In this document: in pieces, positions 12,299 through 20,424 of the stretch
Position numbering within the stretch: position 1 is the stretch's first letter
How the letters are laid out: every line of letters begins with the position of its first letter
Source of the DNA: Aquirufa sp.
GTDB taxonomy: Bacteria > Bacteroidota > Bacteroidia > Cytophagales > Spirosomataceae
Assembly (NCBI GenBank): GCA_030833145.1
Contig: JAURHT010000024.1
Span: 1 to 20,424 of the forward strand
Direction of reading: 5' to 3'
DNA: 20,424 nt
Position numbers and translations under genes: made by a program
Notes under the pieces: model-generated
What the model was told of the DNA's origin: nothing
What the model saw: only the letters and a program-made list of their open reading frames with translations
Databases searched by the model: none

Positions 12299-13309
12299 AT
12301 GAAAAAAATACTTGCTTTAAGCTTATTAAGTTTAACTGCGCTGGGGCAGTCGAAACCCTTAGTTTCGCATATGTTCACCGCTGATCCATCCGCGCATCTA
12401 TTTCAGGGACAAATCTATATTTATCCATCGCATGATATCGATGCGGGAGTGAAAGAAGATGATTTGGGAAGTCATTTCGCGATGAACGATTACCATGTTT
12501 TATCTCAAAAGACGCCAGCAAGTCAGGTGGTTGACTATGGTGTTGCTTTAAAGTTGGAAGATGTGGCTTGGGCATCCAAGATGCTTTGGGCTCCAGATGC
12601 GGCTGAATCGAAAGGAACCTATTATTTGTATTTTCCAGCCAAAGATAAGGACGGAGTTTTCCGCATTGGAGTAGCCTCTTCCTCTAAGCCAGAGGGTCCA
12701 TTCAAAGCAGAAAAAGAGTACATGAAAGGCTCATTCAGTATCGATCCTTGTGTTTTTAAGGACAAAGACGGGTCTTATTATTTATATTTTGGAGGTATCT
12801 GGGGAGGTCAATTGCAACGCTGGAAGTCAGGAAGCTATGGTGCGACAGATGAGTCACAACCGGCAAATGGCCAGCCTGCTTTGATGGCCAAAGTAGCCCG
12901 ATTAGATGCGAATATGAAACAGATGGCAGAAGCTCCTCGTAACGTACAGATTTTAGATGCAAACGGGAAGATTTTATTATCAGAAGATCACGATCGCCGT
13001 TTCTTCGAAGCCGCTTTCGTGCATCAATACCAAGGGAAATACTATTTTTCTTACTCTACAGGCGATACGCATAACATCGCTTATGCCACAGGAACTAGTC
13101 CCTATGGACCATTTACCTACCAAGGGGTAATTCTAAAACCAGTGAAAGGATGGACAAATCACCATTCGATTGTGGAACAAAATGGTAAATGGTATTTATA
13201 CTACCACGATGTAGAAATCTCGGGTAAGACTCATTTAAGAAATATTAAAGTGACTGAGTTGAAATACCGACCGGATGGTAGTATTGAGACGATAGATGCT
13301 TATAAATAA
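12299..13309 (+). CDS. Glycoside hydrolase family 43, secreted
   Basis: The 336-residue protein has a signal peptide (MKKILALSLLSLTALGQ) and a five-bladed beta-propeller catalytic domain. The three family acids are visible: Asp29 (MFTADPSAHLF, base), Asp149 (FSIDPCVF, pKa modulator) and Glu237 (RFFEAAFVHQY, acid). Further GH43 motifs include MLWAPDA and YYLYF repeats. The enzyme probably releases arabinose or xylose from plant polysaccharide side chains. It is single-domain, with no carbohydrate-binding module. A hairpin terminator follows. No SusC/SusD pair is in the window, so this is not a complete polysaccharide utilisation locus. Confidence 0.9.
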   Translation: MKKILALSLLSLTALGQSKPLVSHMFTADPSAHLFQGQIYIYPSHDIDAGVKEDDLGSHFAMNDYHVLSQKTPASQVVDYGVALKLEDVAWASKMLWAPDAAESKGTYYLYFPAKDKDGVFRIGVASSSKPEGPFKAEKEYMKGSFSIDPCVFKDKDGSYYLYFGGIWGGQLQRWKSGSYGATDESQPANGQPALMAKVARLDANMKQMAEAPRNVQILDANGKILLSEDHDRRFFEAAFVHQYQGKYYFSYSTGDTHNIAYATGTSPYGPFTYQGVILKPVKGWTNHHSIVEQNGKWYLYYHDVEISGKTHLRNIKVTELKYRPDGSIETIDAYK

Positions 13310-13310
13310 A

Positions 13311-13345
13311 AAAAAGGGCGCTTCACATTATGAGGCGCCCCTTTT
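13311..13345. terminator. Bidirectional terminator between GH43 and isomerase-like gene
   Basis: A 10-bp stem with one G-T pair (13316-13325 with 13331-13340, arm GGGCGCTTCA, five-base loop) has a run of A on the left and CTTTT on the right. It separates two convergent genes and can serve both. Confidence 0.88.
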
Positions 13346-13358
13346 ATAAGCATTTTTA

Positions 13359-14354
13359 TTAAGCTAAGATATTCTTCGCATATTCCACGCATTTCTTCAC
13401 TTCGGCTACTGCCGTAGATCCTGCCGGAACTTCGTATTCTAATTCGATTGTTGCTGGGAATTTGTATTTTTTCTTTTTTAACAAGGTTAACACCTCTTTT
13501 AAAGGAGTATCGCCTTTGCCCCATTCTAAGTTACCAGCGCCATGTTCTTTCGATGTGCGGTCTTTAATGTGCATGCTGGTGATGCGGTCGTGTTTTGCTT
13601 CGATGAAGGCTAATAAAGAAGCAGTGTTGTGAGGAGCTCCCACCGCGATGTAGTGACCGCAGTCTAGGTTGATGGAATTGTATGGGTTTTGGGCCAAAGC
13701 CTCATCATACACATTATCCTTCACTTGTAAGTGGGTATGGTAACCGAAATACACTTTGTGTTTCTCTCCTAAAGCACCCAAACGCTGCGTTTGAGCAGAA
13801 GAAGTAGGCAATTCTACCGTCACCGATTTAGCACCTAAAACTTTGGCTGCTTTTAATGCTGATTCCACCTCAGCGTCTGAGTTTCTCTCACTAAAGGCAT
13901 TGGGTTTGTAAGCATATACGGAGATTCCCGCGTCATCTAGCATCTTGCGCACTTCCTTGAATTTGTCCATCGAAACAGACTCTCTCCATGCAGAAACATC
14001 TTTTTGATACTGTGCCATCTGTGCACGTTGCTCATCAGTAAAAGTAGGACGAGGTTGACCTGGAGTCCAACGCATAGGTACAGGATTCACCGGACGGCCT
14101 GCATAATCCTCCACCGCATCACCCATTAATTCAATGGCTGAAACACCTGAGTCTACACAATATTGGATGATTTGCTTGATATCTCCCGGCATACCGCGGA
14201 AAGAATAGGTAATGGTTCCTACTTGAACACCACCAAAAACCGAGTTAGGTTTAGCGAAACTAAAAGAGGAATTTGATGCCCACAAAAGGCCTAAAGAGGC
14301 CAATGAGCCAGCCGCCAAAAACTGACGACGCGAAGGGTTGTTGTTATTTTTCAT
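13359..14354 (-). CDS. Tat-exported sugar phosphate isomerase/epimerase-like TIM barrel protein
   Basis: The 331-residue protein starts with a twin-arginine signal, SRRQFLAAGSLASLG. The mature part is a xylose-isomerase-like TIM barrel (AP endonuclease 2 family): GTITYSFRGMP, YAYKPNAF, VTVELPTS, FGYHTHLQVK, INLDCGHYIAVG, HIKDRT and TIELEYEV hold the likely metal-binding Glu, His and Asp residues. Bacteroidota encode many such exported proteins near sugar genes; the substrate is unknown. ATG 14354 gives a standard Tat n-region, while an in-frame ATG at 14378 would add eight residues. It shares a terminator with the GH43 gene, so a joint role in sugar catabolism is plausible. Confidence 0.88.
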   Translation of the reverse strand: MKNNNNPSRRQFLAAGSLASLGLLWASNSSFSFAKPNSVFGGVQVGTITYSFRGMPGDIKQIIQYCVDSGVSAIELMGDAVEDYAGRPVNPVPMRWTPGQPRPTFTDEQRAQMAQYQKDVSAWRESVSMDKFKEVRKMLDDAGISVYAYKPNAFSERNSDAEVESALKAAKVLGAKSVTVELPTSSAQTQRLGALGEKHKVYFGYHTHLQVKDNVYDEALAQNPYNSINLDCGHYIAVGAPHNTASLLAFIEAKHDRITSMHIKDRTSKEHGAGNLEWGKGDTPLKEVLTLLKKKKYKFPATIELEYEVPAGSTAVAEVKKCVEYAKNILA

Positions 14355-14437
14355 GTTAGTATAGGTTTCTGATTCCATTTTACGAATATATCTTGTAAAT
14401 CATATCCTTGCGGTCAAATTTTGCGACGAAATCCCGC

Positions 14438-15946
14438 CTATTTTCGTTGCGGAATCTTAATCTCGGTTTTGGGTTCATAAGAATTAACCACGCTCACTTG
14501 ATCACCTTTCAGCGTAAACGTCCAATGGTGCGGACTTTCAAAATACAATAAGGTGATCTCCAGCGTCTCTGTATCAATCCATCGATACGATCCAGCGTAA
14601 TCAAATGGTGCTTTTTTGGCTAAGTCAACTCTGGCAGCTCTCAGCATGTAAGGACCCACTAGGTTTGACTTTCCCGTAGCCCAAAAACCTTGAGCCAGTT
14701 TAAATTCATGCTGCGTGGAATCTTTGGTTGTGATGGTTAACGTCCCTTTTGAATCGACCTTGAACTGGCTGAAATCCAGTGGGTTAGTTCCTAATAAATA
14801 GCTTTTCGTAGGCAAAGCAGCTTGTAGGCTAGAAACCGGTGCTTTAATTTGCCTGCTAGCATTAAATGCGGCAAGCGCTTTTAACCCGGAAGGATTTGCA
14901 GGTAAAGCTTTGGCCTGAAACGCAGGCAATAAGTTTTTCCAAACCTGGTTCAAATCATCAGGCAAATCCTGAGATTCTGATGTAATAATTAGCACAGCAT
15001 CTTGTTTTGGCATCATCAAAATGTATTGTCCAAATGCCCCATCCCCTCTAAATGCCCCATGTCTAGAACGCCAAAACTGGTAGCCATAGCCCTGCAACCA
15101 ATCGGCGTATTGTCCGTTAGTTTTTTTATCCTCGCTCGCATCCGGTTCTTGGTCGATGTGTTTGCTGGTCGCTTCTTCCACCCAAGCGGCTGGTAAAATC
15201 TGCTTTCCTTCGAATTTCCCTTTGTTTAGATACAATAAACCCAGTTTCGCCATATCCTCCGTCTTTACTCGAATGCCCCAGCCGCCCACGTTAATGCCTT
15301 TTTGGTCGGCTTCCCAGTCGATTCCGCTGATGTGCAATGGATCTAATAATCGCGGTTTTAAATAATCCAAAGTCGTCATTCCCGTCACCTTTTGAATAAT
15401 CGCTGATAACATATACGTTGCCAAGGTATTGTATAAAAACTTCGTGCCCGGTTTATTGGCTATCGGGTAGTTCAAAAATCCACGAACCCAATCTGGCGAA
15501 AAGACGATCACGCTTTTTAACGGCTCTTTTTCGTGGCCCACGGACATGGTTAAGAGATCTTGAACACGTAGGTCCGCTAGAAAGGGTTTGTCTTTCAAAT
15601 CAGCGTGTTCTGGAAAAAAAGAAAGGACTTTATCTTGTACGGTAAGGCGCTTTTCAGCCACGGCGAAACCGATAGCGGTGGAGGTCCAGCTTTTGGAAAC
15701 ACTGTACATACTGTGTTTTTTATCTGCAGCAAAGGGCTTCCACCAAGCCTCAGAAATCACTTTTCCATGGCGTATCAGCATATACGAATGCAATTCGTGT
15801 TTATCTGCGGAATAGCCCTCGATGAATTTGATGATGGCTTCAGATGAAACGCCTTCAGCTTCAGGCGTGCTGTGTGGTAAAGATTGGGCAAGGATAGTAA
15901 AACTACACAGGAACAAGAGTCCGGCGAGGAATGAGGCTTTTTTCAT
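14438..15946 (-). CDS. Class C beta-lactamase-related serine hydrolase, exported
   Basis: The 502-residue protein has a signal peptide (MKKASFLAGLLFLCSFTILAQ). The beta-lactamase/transpeptidase-like domain covers about residues 28-350. The nucleophile motif is SVSK (Ser82, Lys85), the second motif YNT at 172-174 in FLYNTLATYMLS, and RGDGAFGQYI stands at the third position. A C-terminal beta-rich region (about 360-502) follows, with DYAGSYRWIDTETLEITLL, resembling the lipocalin-like tail found in such hydrolases. It is probably a peptidase or esterase acting in the periplasm; resistance to beta-lactams is not implied. It is divergent from the ABC gene with a 37-bp gap. Confidence 0.9.
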   Translation of the reverse strand: MKKASFLAGLLFLCSFTILAQSLPHSTPEAEGVSSEAIIKFIEGYSADKHELHSYMLIRHGKVISEAWWKPFAADKKHSMYSVSKSWTSTAIGFAVAEKRLTVQDKVLSFFPEHADLKDKPFLADLRVQDLLTMSVGHEKEPLKSVIVFSPDWVRGFLNYPIANKPGTKFLYNTLATYMLSAIIQKVTGMTTLDYLKPRLLDPLHISGIDWEADQKGINVGGWGIRVKTEDMAKLGLLYLNKGKFEGKQILPAAWVEEATSKHIDQEPDASEDKKTNGQYADWLQGYGYQFWRSRHGAFRGDGAFGQYILMMPKQDAVLIITSESQDLPDDLNQVWKNLLPAFQAKALPANPSGLKALAAFNASRQIKAPVSSLQAALPTKSYLLGTNPLDFSQFKVDSKGTLTITTKDSTQHEFKLAQGFWATGKSNLVGPYMLRAARVDLAKKAPFDYAGSYRWIDTETLEITLLYFESPHHWTFTLKGDQVSVVNSYEPKTEIKIPQRK

Positions 15947-15956
15947 CGAATAGGTT

Positions 15957-15964
15957 TATTTTTG
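15957..15964 (+). promoter_or_regulatory. -7 promoter element of the tandem ABC gene
   Basis: TATTTTTG fully matches the Bacteroidota consensus TAnnTTTG and lies 20 bases before the TTG start at 15984. I do not see a good -33 TTTG at the usual distance, so the call is moderate. Confidence 0.5.
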
Positions 15965-15983
15965 TTAAAAATAGGAAATATTC

Positions 15984-17333
15984 TTGGATAATTGCCTCGC
16001 TAAAATTTCAGACGTATCGGTCTCCCTTGGAGCTAAACCTGTCGTCTCATCGATCTCTTTTCAGATTTTATCTGGCCAAAAAACGGCCATCGTTGGACCT
16101 ATGGGATCAGGAAAAACTTCTTTAGCGAAAGCCTTAGCGGGACGATTGTTCAGAACGGGTGAGGTGTTTTTTACTTCTCGAAATTCAGATAAACGAGCCT
16201 ATGTGATGCTTGTGGAGCAGCAACACCAATTCAAGAATCGAAGTAATCTCTCTGAATTTTATTTACAACAGCGTTTTAATTCTTCCGATTGCGAGGATGC
16301 TTACACGGTGGAAGAGGAATTAGCCGGATTGGCATTAGGGGATTGGGTGTCGATTTTTGAGCTATCGGGACTCCTAAAACGTCCTTTGATTCAATTGTCT
16401 AATGGGGAAAATAAGCGCCTTCAAATCGTTAAATCATTAGCTTACCAGCCAGATTGGTTGATTCTTGATAATCCCTATGTGGGTTTGGATGTAAATGGCC
16501 GGGAAATACTCACAAAAGGATTGTTATCGCTAGACTCGAAAGGTATACAATTCATCCTCGTTTCTTCGCCAGGCGATGTTCCTGAATTCATTAATCAGGT
16601 GATTGAATTGCCATCGGCGCGAGTTGTTGAAGCTAAACCTGAGCCTTTGCTGCGACCATTAGACCCATTCGAAACAGCAGTGAAAATGGAAAAGGTGCAG
16701 ATAAAATACGGATCGAAAACCATTTTAAGCGATTTTAGCTGGAAAGTGAATAGGGGAGAGCGCTGGGCGATCAAAGGTCCAAATGGGGCAGGGAAGTCGA
16801 CTTTGATCAGTTTAATTACGGCGGATAATCCGCAGGCTTATTCACAAGATATTACGCTGTTTGATCGAAAAAGAGGGACAGGGGAGAGCATTTGGGATAT
16901 TAAACGAAAAATTGGGTATTTGAGTCCGGAGTTGCATTTGTATTTTAAGGAGGGTGGCTCTTGCTTTTCGGTGGTGGCCTCCGGGTTGTTTGATACGTTG
17001 GGATTGTTCAAGCGCTTGTCTGAAGAGCAAACCGCACAAGTAAATCACTGGATGCAGGTTATGGGTATTGCTCATTTGCAAGAAAGATCTTTCTTGCAGA
17101 TTTCGGGTGGAGAGCAGCGTATGGTGTTGATTACGCGTGCTTTGGTCAAGAATCCGGAACTTTTGATCTTAGATGAACCTTGCCAAGGACTCGACCGTGT
17201 TCAGACAGAGCACTTGAAGTCGGTGCTCGATTATTTAGCGAAAAATTCTGAAATGACATTATTATACGTCAGTCATTATGACCGCGATATTCCGTCTTGT
17301 GTGAACCAGGTGCTGGAATTAAAACGGCTCTGA
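15984..17333 (+). CDS. Tandem ABC ATPase, ModF/PhrA-like, with a degenerate first domain
   Basis: The 449-residue soluble protein has two ABC domains and no membrane segment. Domain 1 has Walker A GPMGSGKTS (38-46), signature LSNGE and Walker B LILDNPYVGLD, in which Asn163 replaces the catalytic Glu, and its H-loop region (FILVSSPGD) lacks His. Domain 2 is intact: GPNGAGKST, ISGGEQR, LLILDEP and His431 in YVSHYD. So one hydrolysing site is probably impaired. It resembles ModF, whose role is poorly defined; no molybdate permease lies nearby. It starts at TTG 15984, since an in-frame stop lies just upstream at 15972-15974. The 3' end overlaps the convergent M24 gene by 15 bp. Confidence 0.87.
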   Translation: MDNCLAKISDVSVSLGAKPVVSSISFQILSGQKTAIVGPMGSGKTSLAKALAGRLFRTGEVFFTSRNSDKRAYVMLVEQQHQFKNRSNLSEFYLQQRFNSSDCEDAYTVEEELAGLALGDWVSIFELSGLLKRPLIQLSNGENKRLQIVKSLAYQPDWLILDNPYVGLDVNGREILTKGLLSLDSKGIQFILVSSPGDVPEFINQVIELPSARVVEAKPEPLLRPLDPFETAVKMEKVQIKYGSKTILSDFSWKVNRGERWAIKGPNGAGKSTLISLITADNPQAYSQDITLFDRKRGTGESIWDIKRKIGYLSPELHLYFKEGGSCFSVVASGLFDTLGLFKRLSEEQTAQVNHWMQVMGIAHLQERSFLQISGGEQRMVLITRALVKNPELLILDEPCQGLDRVQTEHLKSVLDYLAKNSEMTLLYVSHYDRDIPSCVNQVLELKRL

Positions 17334-18536
17334 GATGGATGGGCTAGGATTTGAGAACCATTTAGGGCCTTCCGCCGTCATATAGGCACAATCTTCCAAA
17401 CGTACGCCAAATTCCCCTGGTATCGCAATAGTAGGTTCGATGCTGAAACACATCCCTATTTCAAGTGGCGCTTTGTTCCCTTTTACCATATTTCCCCATT
17501 CGTGTCCACTCATTCCGATTCCGTGACCGGTACGGTGAGGTAGACCCGGTAATTTATAATCTGGGCCAAAACCTGCGTCAATCAATACTTTACGCGCAGC
17601 AAAATCCACGTTTTCAGCCGGTGCGCCTAATTTAGCTGCCTCAAAACCCGCTTGCTGTGCCTTTTTCTCTAGATCCCAGATCTGTTTTTGCTTTGCACTA
17701 GGCTCCCCAAAAACAACGGTCCTAGTTATATCTGATTCATATCCTCCCACGCTGCATCCGCAATCTAACATCACCACATCGCCTGATTTCAAAATTTGTT
17801 TTCTCGAACTTCCGTGTGGAAATGAAGTCGCCACCCCAAAAGTCACCGACGCAAAACCATGCATCGTTCCTTGTTCTGCGTGAGCCTGGGCAATTTTTTG
17901 AGAGATTTGCCTAGGCGTGCAACCTATTGATAAAGCCGCAATTCCTGCCTGAATAGCCTTAACTGTCGCGTCATTCGCCTTTTGCATTAAGGCAATTTCA
18001 GCAGCTGATTTAATGATCCGGCAAGGAATCGTGATCGAGTCAGCGCTCACGAATTGAAAATTAGCCTCTGATTTGCGTAATCCATCGAAGATGAAGAAAC
18101 GACAGAATTCGTCGATACCTATTTGGCCCTTCTGAATCCCCATTTTCCTAAGGCTAGCAGTCGTCAAGGCGAATGGATTCTCATCCTCTTCCCAAGTTTG
18201 CACTTTCGTACCCGCTGGAGTCATTTCAAGGAAACGATCCTCTTCAAAAGCCGGGCAGATAAAAAATGGATCTCCTTTCACAGGAATAATGGCCAACATC
18301 GACCGCTCCGATGTATGCCAGCTGATGCCCGTGAAATAATTCATATTAATCCCTGCGTCTAAAATGATGGCCTGGATTTGTTTCTCCGCCATCAATTTCT
18401 GCGCCTTAGCCACGCGCATCTTGCGCTCTTCCGCACTGATGGGCGTAAATTCGATGGGTGCTAAAGCCGATGAGGAGGATTTTAAAGATAGGGTAGAAGC
18501 CAATAGGCCTCCTTTGATGAAGTTTCTACGTTGCAT
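17319..18536 (-). CDS. M24 family metallopeptidase (Xaa-Pro peptidase-like), Tat-exported
   Basis: The 405-residue protein begins with a twin-arginine type signal (MQRRNFIKGGLLAS). A creatinase-like N-terminal domain is followed by the pita-bread fold. All five metal ligands are present: Asp258 and Asp269 (VMLDCGCSVGGYESDITRT), His338 (HRTGHGIGMSGHEW), Glu367 (FSIEPTI) and Glu381 (VRLEDCAY). It likely removes N-terminal residues before proline from peptides, outside the cytoplasm. The 15-bp 3' overlap with the ABC gene leaves no room for a terminator between them. Creatinase or ectoine hydrolase activity is an alternative within the same fold. Confidence 0.92.
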   Translation of the reverse strand: MQRRNFIKGGLLASTLSLKSSSSALAPIEFTPISAEERKMRVAKAQKLMAEKQIQAIILDAGINMNYFTGISWHTSERSMLAIIPVKGDPFFICPAFEEDRFLEMTPAGTKVQTWEEDENPFALTTASLRKMGIQKGQIGIDEFCRFFIFDGLRKSEANFQFVSADSITIPCRIIKSAAEIALMQKANDATVKAIQAGIAALSIGCTPRQISQKIAQAHAEQGTMHGFASVTFGVATSFPHGSSRKQILKSGDVVMLDCGCSVGGYESDITRTVVFGEPSAKQKQIWDLEKKAQQAGFEAAKLGAPAENVDFAARKVLIDAGFGPDYKLPGLPHRTGHGIGMSGHEWGNMVKGNKAPLEIGMCFSIEPTIAIPGEFGVRLEDCAYMTAEGPKWFSNPSPSISEPF

Positions 18537-18610
18537 CTCGAAATTTAAAATAAAACATTTAGAATAGAAATTCTCCCGGGATGAATTAACTTTAAATTCA
18601 GAATTTACCT

Positions 18611-19582
18611 ATGCGGCTACTTTTTATTCGTTTCTCGGCCATCGGCGACATCGTTTTAGCTTCCCCAGCCTTGCGTTGTGCGAAGCAGCAGATTCCCGGT
18701 GTGGAGATTCATTTCTTGACGAAAAAGTCAATGAAAGCCGTTTCTGAGGCGAATCCTTATGTGGATCAGTTCCATTATTTTGACAAAGATCTTTCGGCCA
18801 CCATCCAAGAATTAAAGGCCTACAAATTCGATTACATCATCGATTTGCATAAGAATCTGCGCAGTTTGCGGATTCGTTTGGCATTAGGCGTTCCCTATTT
18901 ATCCTATAATAAGCTAAGTGCTGAGAAGTTTTTGTTGACCAAATTCCACCTGGATAAAATGGCAGATCGCCACATTTCCTTGCGCAGTGTGGATACCTTA
19001 GCCCCTTTAGGGGTTGTCTACGATGGAAAAGGTTTGGATTATTTTGTACCATCTGAGGTTAAGGAGCCCACTTTTTTCCCAGAAGGTTATGTCGCTTTAG
19101 TCATTGGCGCTTCGTATGCCACGAAGAAATTACCATTAGAATCATTACAGACGCTGTGTGCACAGATTCCCCATCCGATTGTGTTAGTAGGAGGTAAGGA
19201 GGAAAAGGAAGATGGCGATACATTGGCGGCACTAGATCCTGCCCGCATCATGAATACCTGTGGCACTTATTCTTTACACGAATCCGCTTTGATGGTTTCC
19301 AAAGCCCGTGTTGTCATCTCGCATGACACCGGAATGCTATATATCGCTTGTGCCTTTGAAAAGAACGTAATCGCGATCTGGGGAGCCACTTCTCCCGCTT
19401 TGCAGGTGGAGCCTTTAATGCCTTCAGATTCGAATGCCAAAGTGTTTCAATCCATTGTCCCTGATTTAAGTTGTCAGCCTTGTTCGAATTTTGGTACTAA
19501 GAATTGTCCTAAAGGACATTTTGCTTGTATGAAAAAGCAGGATTTGCCTGAGATTGTTAGGCAGGTGGACAACATGTGGTAA
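18611..19582 (+). CDS. Glycosyltransferase family 9 (heptosyltransferase-like)
   Basis: The 323-residue protein has the GT9 start MRLLFIRFSAIGDIVLASPA, with the GD that precedes the acceptor-binding loop. The C-terminal Rossmann half has VALVIGASYATKKLP, IVLVGGKEEKEDG and the nucleotide-sugar motif SHDTGMLYIACAF followed by IAIWGATSP. GT9 enzymes add heptose or related sugars to the lipopolysaccharide core at the inner face of the membrane. The C-terminal part has several cysteines (CQPC, CPKGHFACMK), as in many Bacteroidota homologues. A hairpin terminator follows the stop codon. Confidence 0.92.
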   Translation: MRLLFIRFSAIGDIVLASPALRCAKQQIPGVEIHFLTKKSMKAVSEANPYVDQFHYFDKDLSATIQELKAYKFDYIIDLHKNLRSLRIRLALGVPYLSYNKLSAEKFLLTKFHLDKMADRHISLRSVDTLAPLGVVYDGKGLDYFVPSEVKEPTFFPEGYVALVIGASYATKKLPLESLQTLCAQIPHPIVLVGGKEEKEDGDTLAALDPARIMNTCGTYSLHESALMVSKARVVISHDTGMLYIACAFEKNVIAIWGATSPALQVEPLMPSDSNAKVFQSIVPDLSCQPCSNFGTKNCPKGHFACMKKQDLPEIVRQVDNMW

Positions 19583-19587
19583 AACAA

Positions 19588-19616
19588 AAAAGCCCAACAT
19601 TGCTGTCGAGCTTTTT
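19588..19616 (+). terminator. Terminator after the GT9 gene
   Basis: An imperfect hairpin (A-run then AGCCCAACA, loop TTGC, TGTCGAGCT, then a T-run) has 7 of 9 core pairs plus four flanking A-T pairs. It follows the GT9 stop by a few bases. It also lies just beyond the 3' end of the minus-strand tRNA gene, where the A-run gives a U-tract, so it could serve both. Confidence 0.65.
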
Positions 19617-19617
19617 G

Positions 19618-19690
19618 AGCCTCCTATCGGGATCGAACCAATGACCTACTGATTACAAATCAGTTGCTCTACCAGCTGAGCTAAGGAGGC
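19618..19690 (-). tRNA. tRNA-Thr (anticodon TGT)
   Basis: The 73-nt minus-strand gene folds as a full cloverleaf. The acceptor arms are GCCTCCT and AGGAGGC, D stem GCTC/GAGC, anticodon stem ACTGA/TCAGT with loop TTTGTAA (anticodon TGT, threonine), variable loop AGGTC, and T stem ATTGG/CCGAT with one T-G pair and loop TTCGATC. The discriminator base is T, and the 3' CCA is not encoded (CAA follows). Confidence 0.95.
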
Positions 19691-19751
19691 GCATTTCGGT
19701 TTACAAAAGTAGTGTTATTCTCCTAAATCGCAAAACCGAGTGTGAAAAAAA

Positions 19752-20424
19752 TTAACTTTTTTTCAGTTTTTCTAATTCTTTTTCAGCGGCCTCAATTTTC
19801 TTTTCTACCTCCGCACGCAGCTTATCGCTGTTTTTAGACTTCGCAAAGAATTCTAAGTTATTGGTTAACACGGCGATATCATTTTCCAAGGCTTGGATTT
19901 TCTTGCGCGCATCTGGGGAAGCCGATTTTTTATCTTCTCCTCCTGCATTCGCTTCCGAAGCCAATGATTTTAATTCAAAACCCCATGCAGCCAGTTGCTC
20001 TTTCGGTTGTGTGCGTGCTAAATCGATTAAAGCATTCCACGTTGTGCGGAAACTTTCTTGAATGGCTTTCACATTGTTACGAGGTACGAAACCGATGGCA
20101 TCCCAAGCCGCTTTCTTTTCGCCTAAAGTCGCTAAAAGGCTAGGATCCTTTAACATCGCCTCCATCTCTTTTAATATCGCTTGCTTAGCTTCTAAATTGC
20201 CTTCGAATTCCACATCCTTCGCATTCTTACCTTTTTCACGAGTTAAATTGAAGTACGCGTCACACGCAGCCTTGAATTTTGCGTAGATAGAATCCTTCTG
20301 CTTTTCTGGTACGTGTCCGATCTCTTTCCACTTTTTCTGTGTTTCGATGACCATTTGAGTCACTTCAGGAGTGATGGTGCCTGTTTCTACGATACCGTTC
20401 ACCTGGTCGATCAATAATTGCTTC
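19752..20424 (-). CDS. DUF349 domain protein, C-terminal part (truncated by the window)
   Basis: The visible 223 residues are helical and highly charged. They contain DUF349 repeats: WKEIGHVPEKQKDSIYAKFK and a second copy around WDAIGFVPRNNVKAIQESF. The end is a coiled-coil-like Lys/Glu-rich tail (KIQALENDIAVLTNNLEFF to the C-terminus). The frame stays open to the window edge, so the start and further repeats lie beyond 20424. DUF349 proteins of Bacteroidota are large and of unknown function. Confidence 0.85.
   Translation of the reverse strand, partial: KQLLIDQVNGIVETGTITPEVTQMVIETQKKWKEIGHVPEKQKDSIYAKFKAACDAYFNLTREKGKNAKDVEFEGNLEAKQAILKEMEAMLKDPSLLATLGEKKAAWDAIGFVPRNNVKAIQESFRTTWNALIDLARTQPKEQLAAWGFELKSLASEANAGGEDKKSASPDARKKIQALENDIAVLTNNLEFFAKSKNSDKLRAEVEKKIEAAEKELEKLKKS

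Noticed and set aside
12299..14354. A polysaccharide utilisation locus
   Set aside because: Only one GH43 and one isomerase-like protein are present; no SusC/SusD-type genes lie in the window.
14438..15946. Antibiotic-resistance beta-lactamase
   Set aside because: The SxxK motif is shared by many esterases and peptidases; the second motif and the C-terminal beta-rich tail fit the general serine hydrolase group rather than AmpC.
15984..17333. Part of a molybdate transport operon
   Set aside because: No permease or binding protein gene is adjacent; both neighbours are unrelated and on the other strand.
19004..19015. CCCC-TTTA-GGGG palindrome as a regulatory element
   Set aside because: It lies inside the GT9 coding frame with no sign of function beyond coding.

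Overview
The window looks like the chromosome of a Bacteroidota species, probably a freshwater Cytophagales relative such as Aquirufa, Flectobacillus or Arcicella. This rests on moderate GC, no clear Shine-Dalgarno sequences, promoter elements of the Bacteroidota type (TAnnTTTG), several TTG starts, and Bacteroidota-style exported enzymes (MsrB lipoprotein, GH43, Tat-exported sugar isomerase-like protein). The genus is a guess; the phylum is fairly secure. I see no insertion sequence, phage gene or CRISPR array.

Bases 1-11215 form one functional block for inorganic and reactive sulfur. From the left it holds an MsrB lipoprotein; a minus-strand thiol/sulfane relay (rhodanese, thioredoxin, rhodanese-thioredoxin lipoprotein); an exported DsrE-like protein; a type II sulfide:quinone oxidoreductase divergent from a membrane-anchored TsdA-like dihaem cytochrome; a long minus-strand operon (TauE/SafE exporter, CstB-like persulfide dioxygenase/rhodanese, rhodanese, two small Cys-motif membrane proteins, two half-size YeeE/YedE transporters); an outer-membrane porin; and a Crp/Fnr regulator. 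A reasonable reading is that sulfide is oxidised to persulfide by SQR, persulfide to sulfite or thiosulfate by the CstB-like enzyme, sulfite leaves through TauE, thiosulfate is handled by TsdA, and YeeE/YedE and the rhodaneses move sulfane sulfur.

The most interesting signal is regulatory. Four palindromes of the CRP type (GTGA-N6-TCAC, one with a single mismatch) sit only in the promoter gaps of these genes. Measured from the palindrome centre, a Bacteroidota -7-like element ends 36.5 bp away at all six promoters served; four of the six match at least 5 of the 6 fixed consensus bases and the SQR and tsdA ones are weaker. The recognition helix of the encoded Crp protein carries the R-E-x-x-x-R arrangement that reads GTGA in E. 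coli CRP. This predicts a compact Crp-controlled sulfur regulon.

A second layer is repeat DNA. A tandem array of 19-bp units, each with a 5-3-5 hairpin whose arms covary, lies upstream of the thioredoxin gene, and a similar unit opens the window. Degenerate period-7 tracts begin at or just inside the stop codons of three minus-strand genes.

Bases 11217-20424 are ordinary chromosome: a YdgJ-like Gfo/Idh/MocA oxidoreductase upstream of crp, a GH43 glycosidase, a Tat-exported xylose-isomerase-like TIM barrel protein, a class C beta-lactamase-like serine hydrolase, a tandem ABC ATPase of the ModF type, a Tat-exported M24 peptidase, a GT9 glycosyltransferase, tRNA-Thr(TGT) and the C-terminal part of a DUF349 protein.
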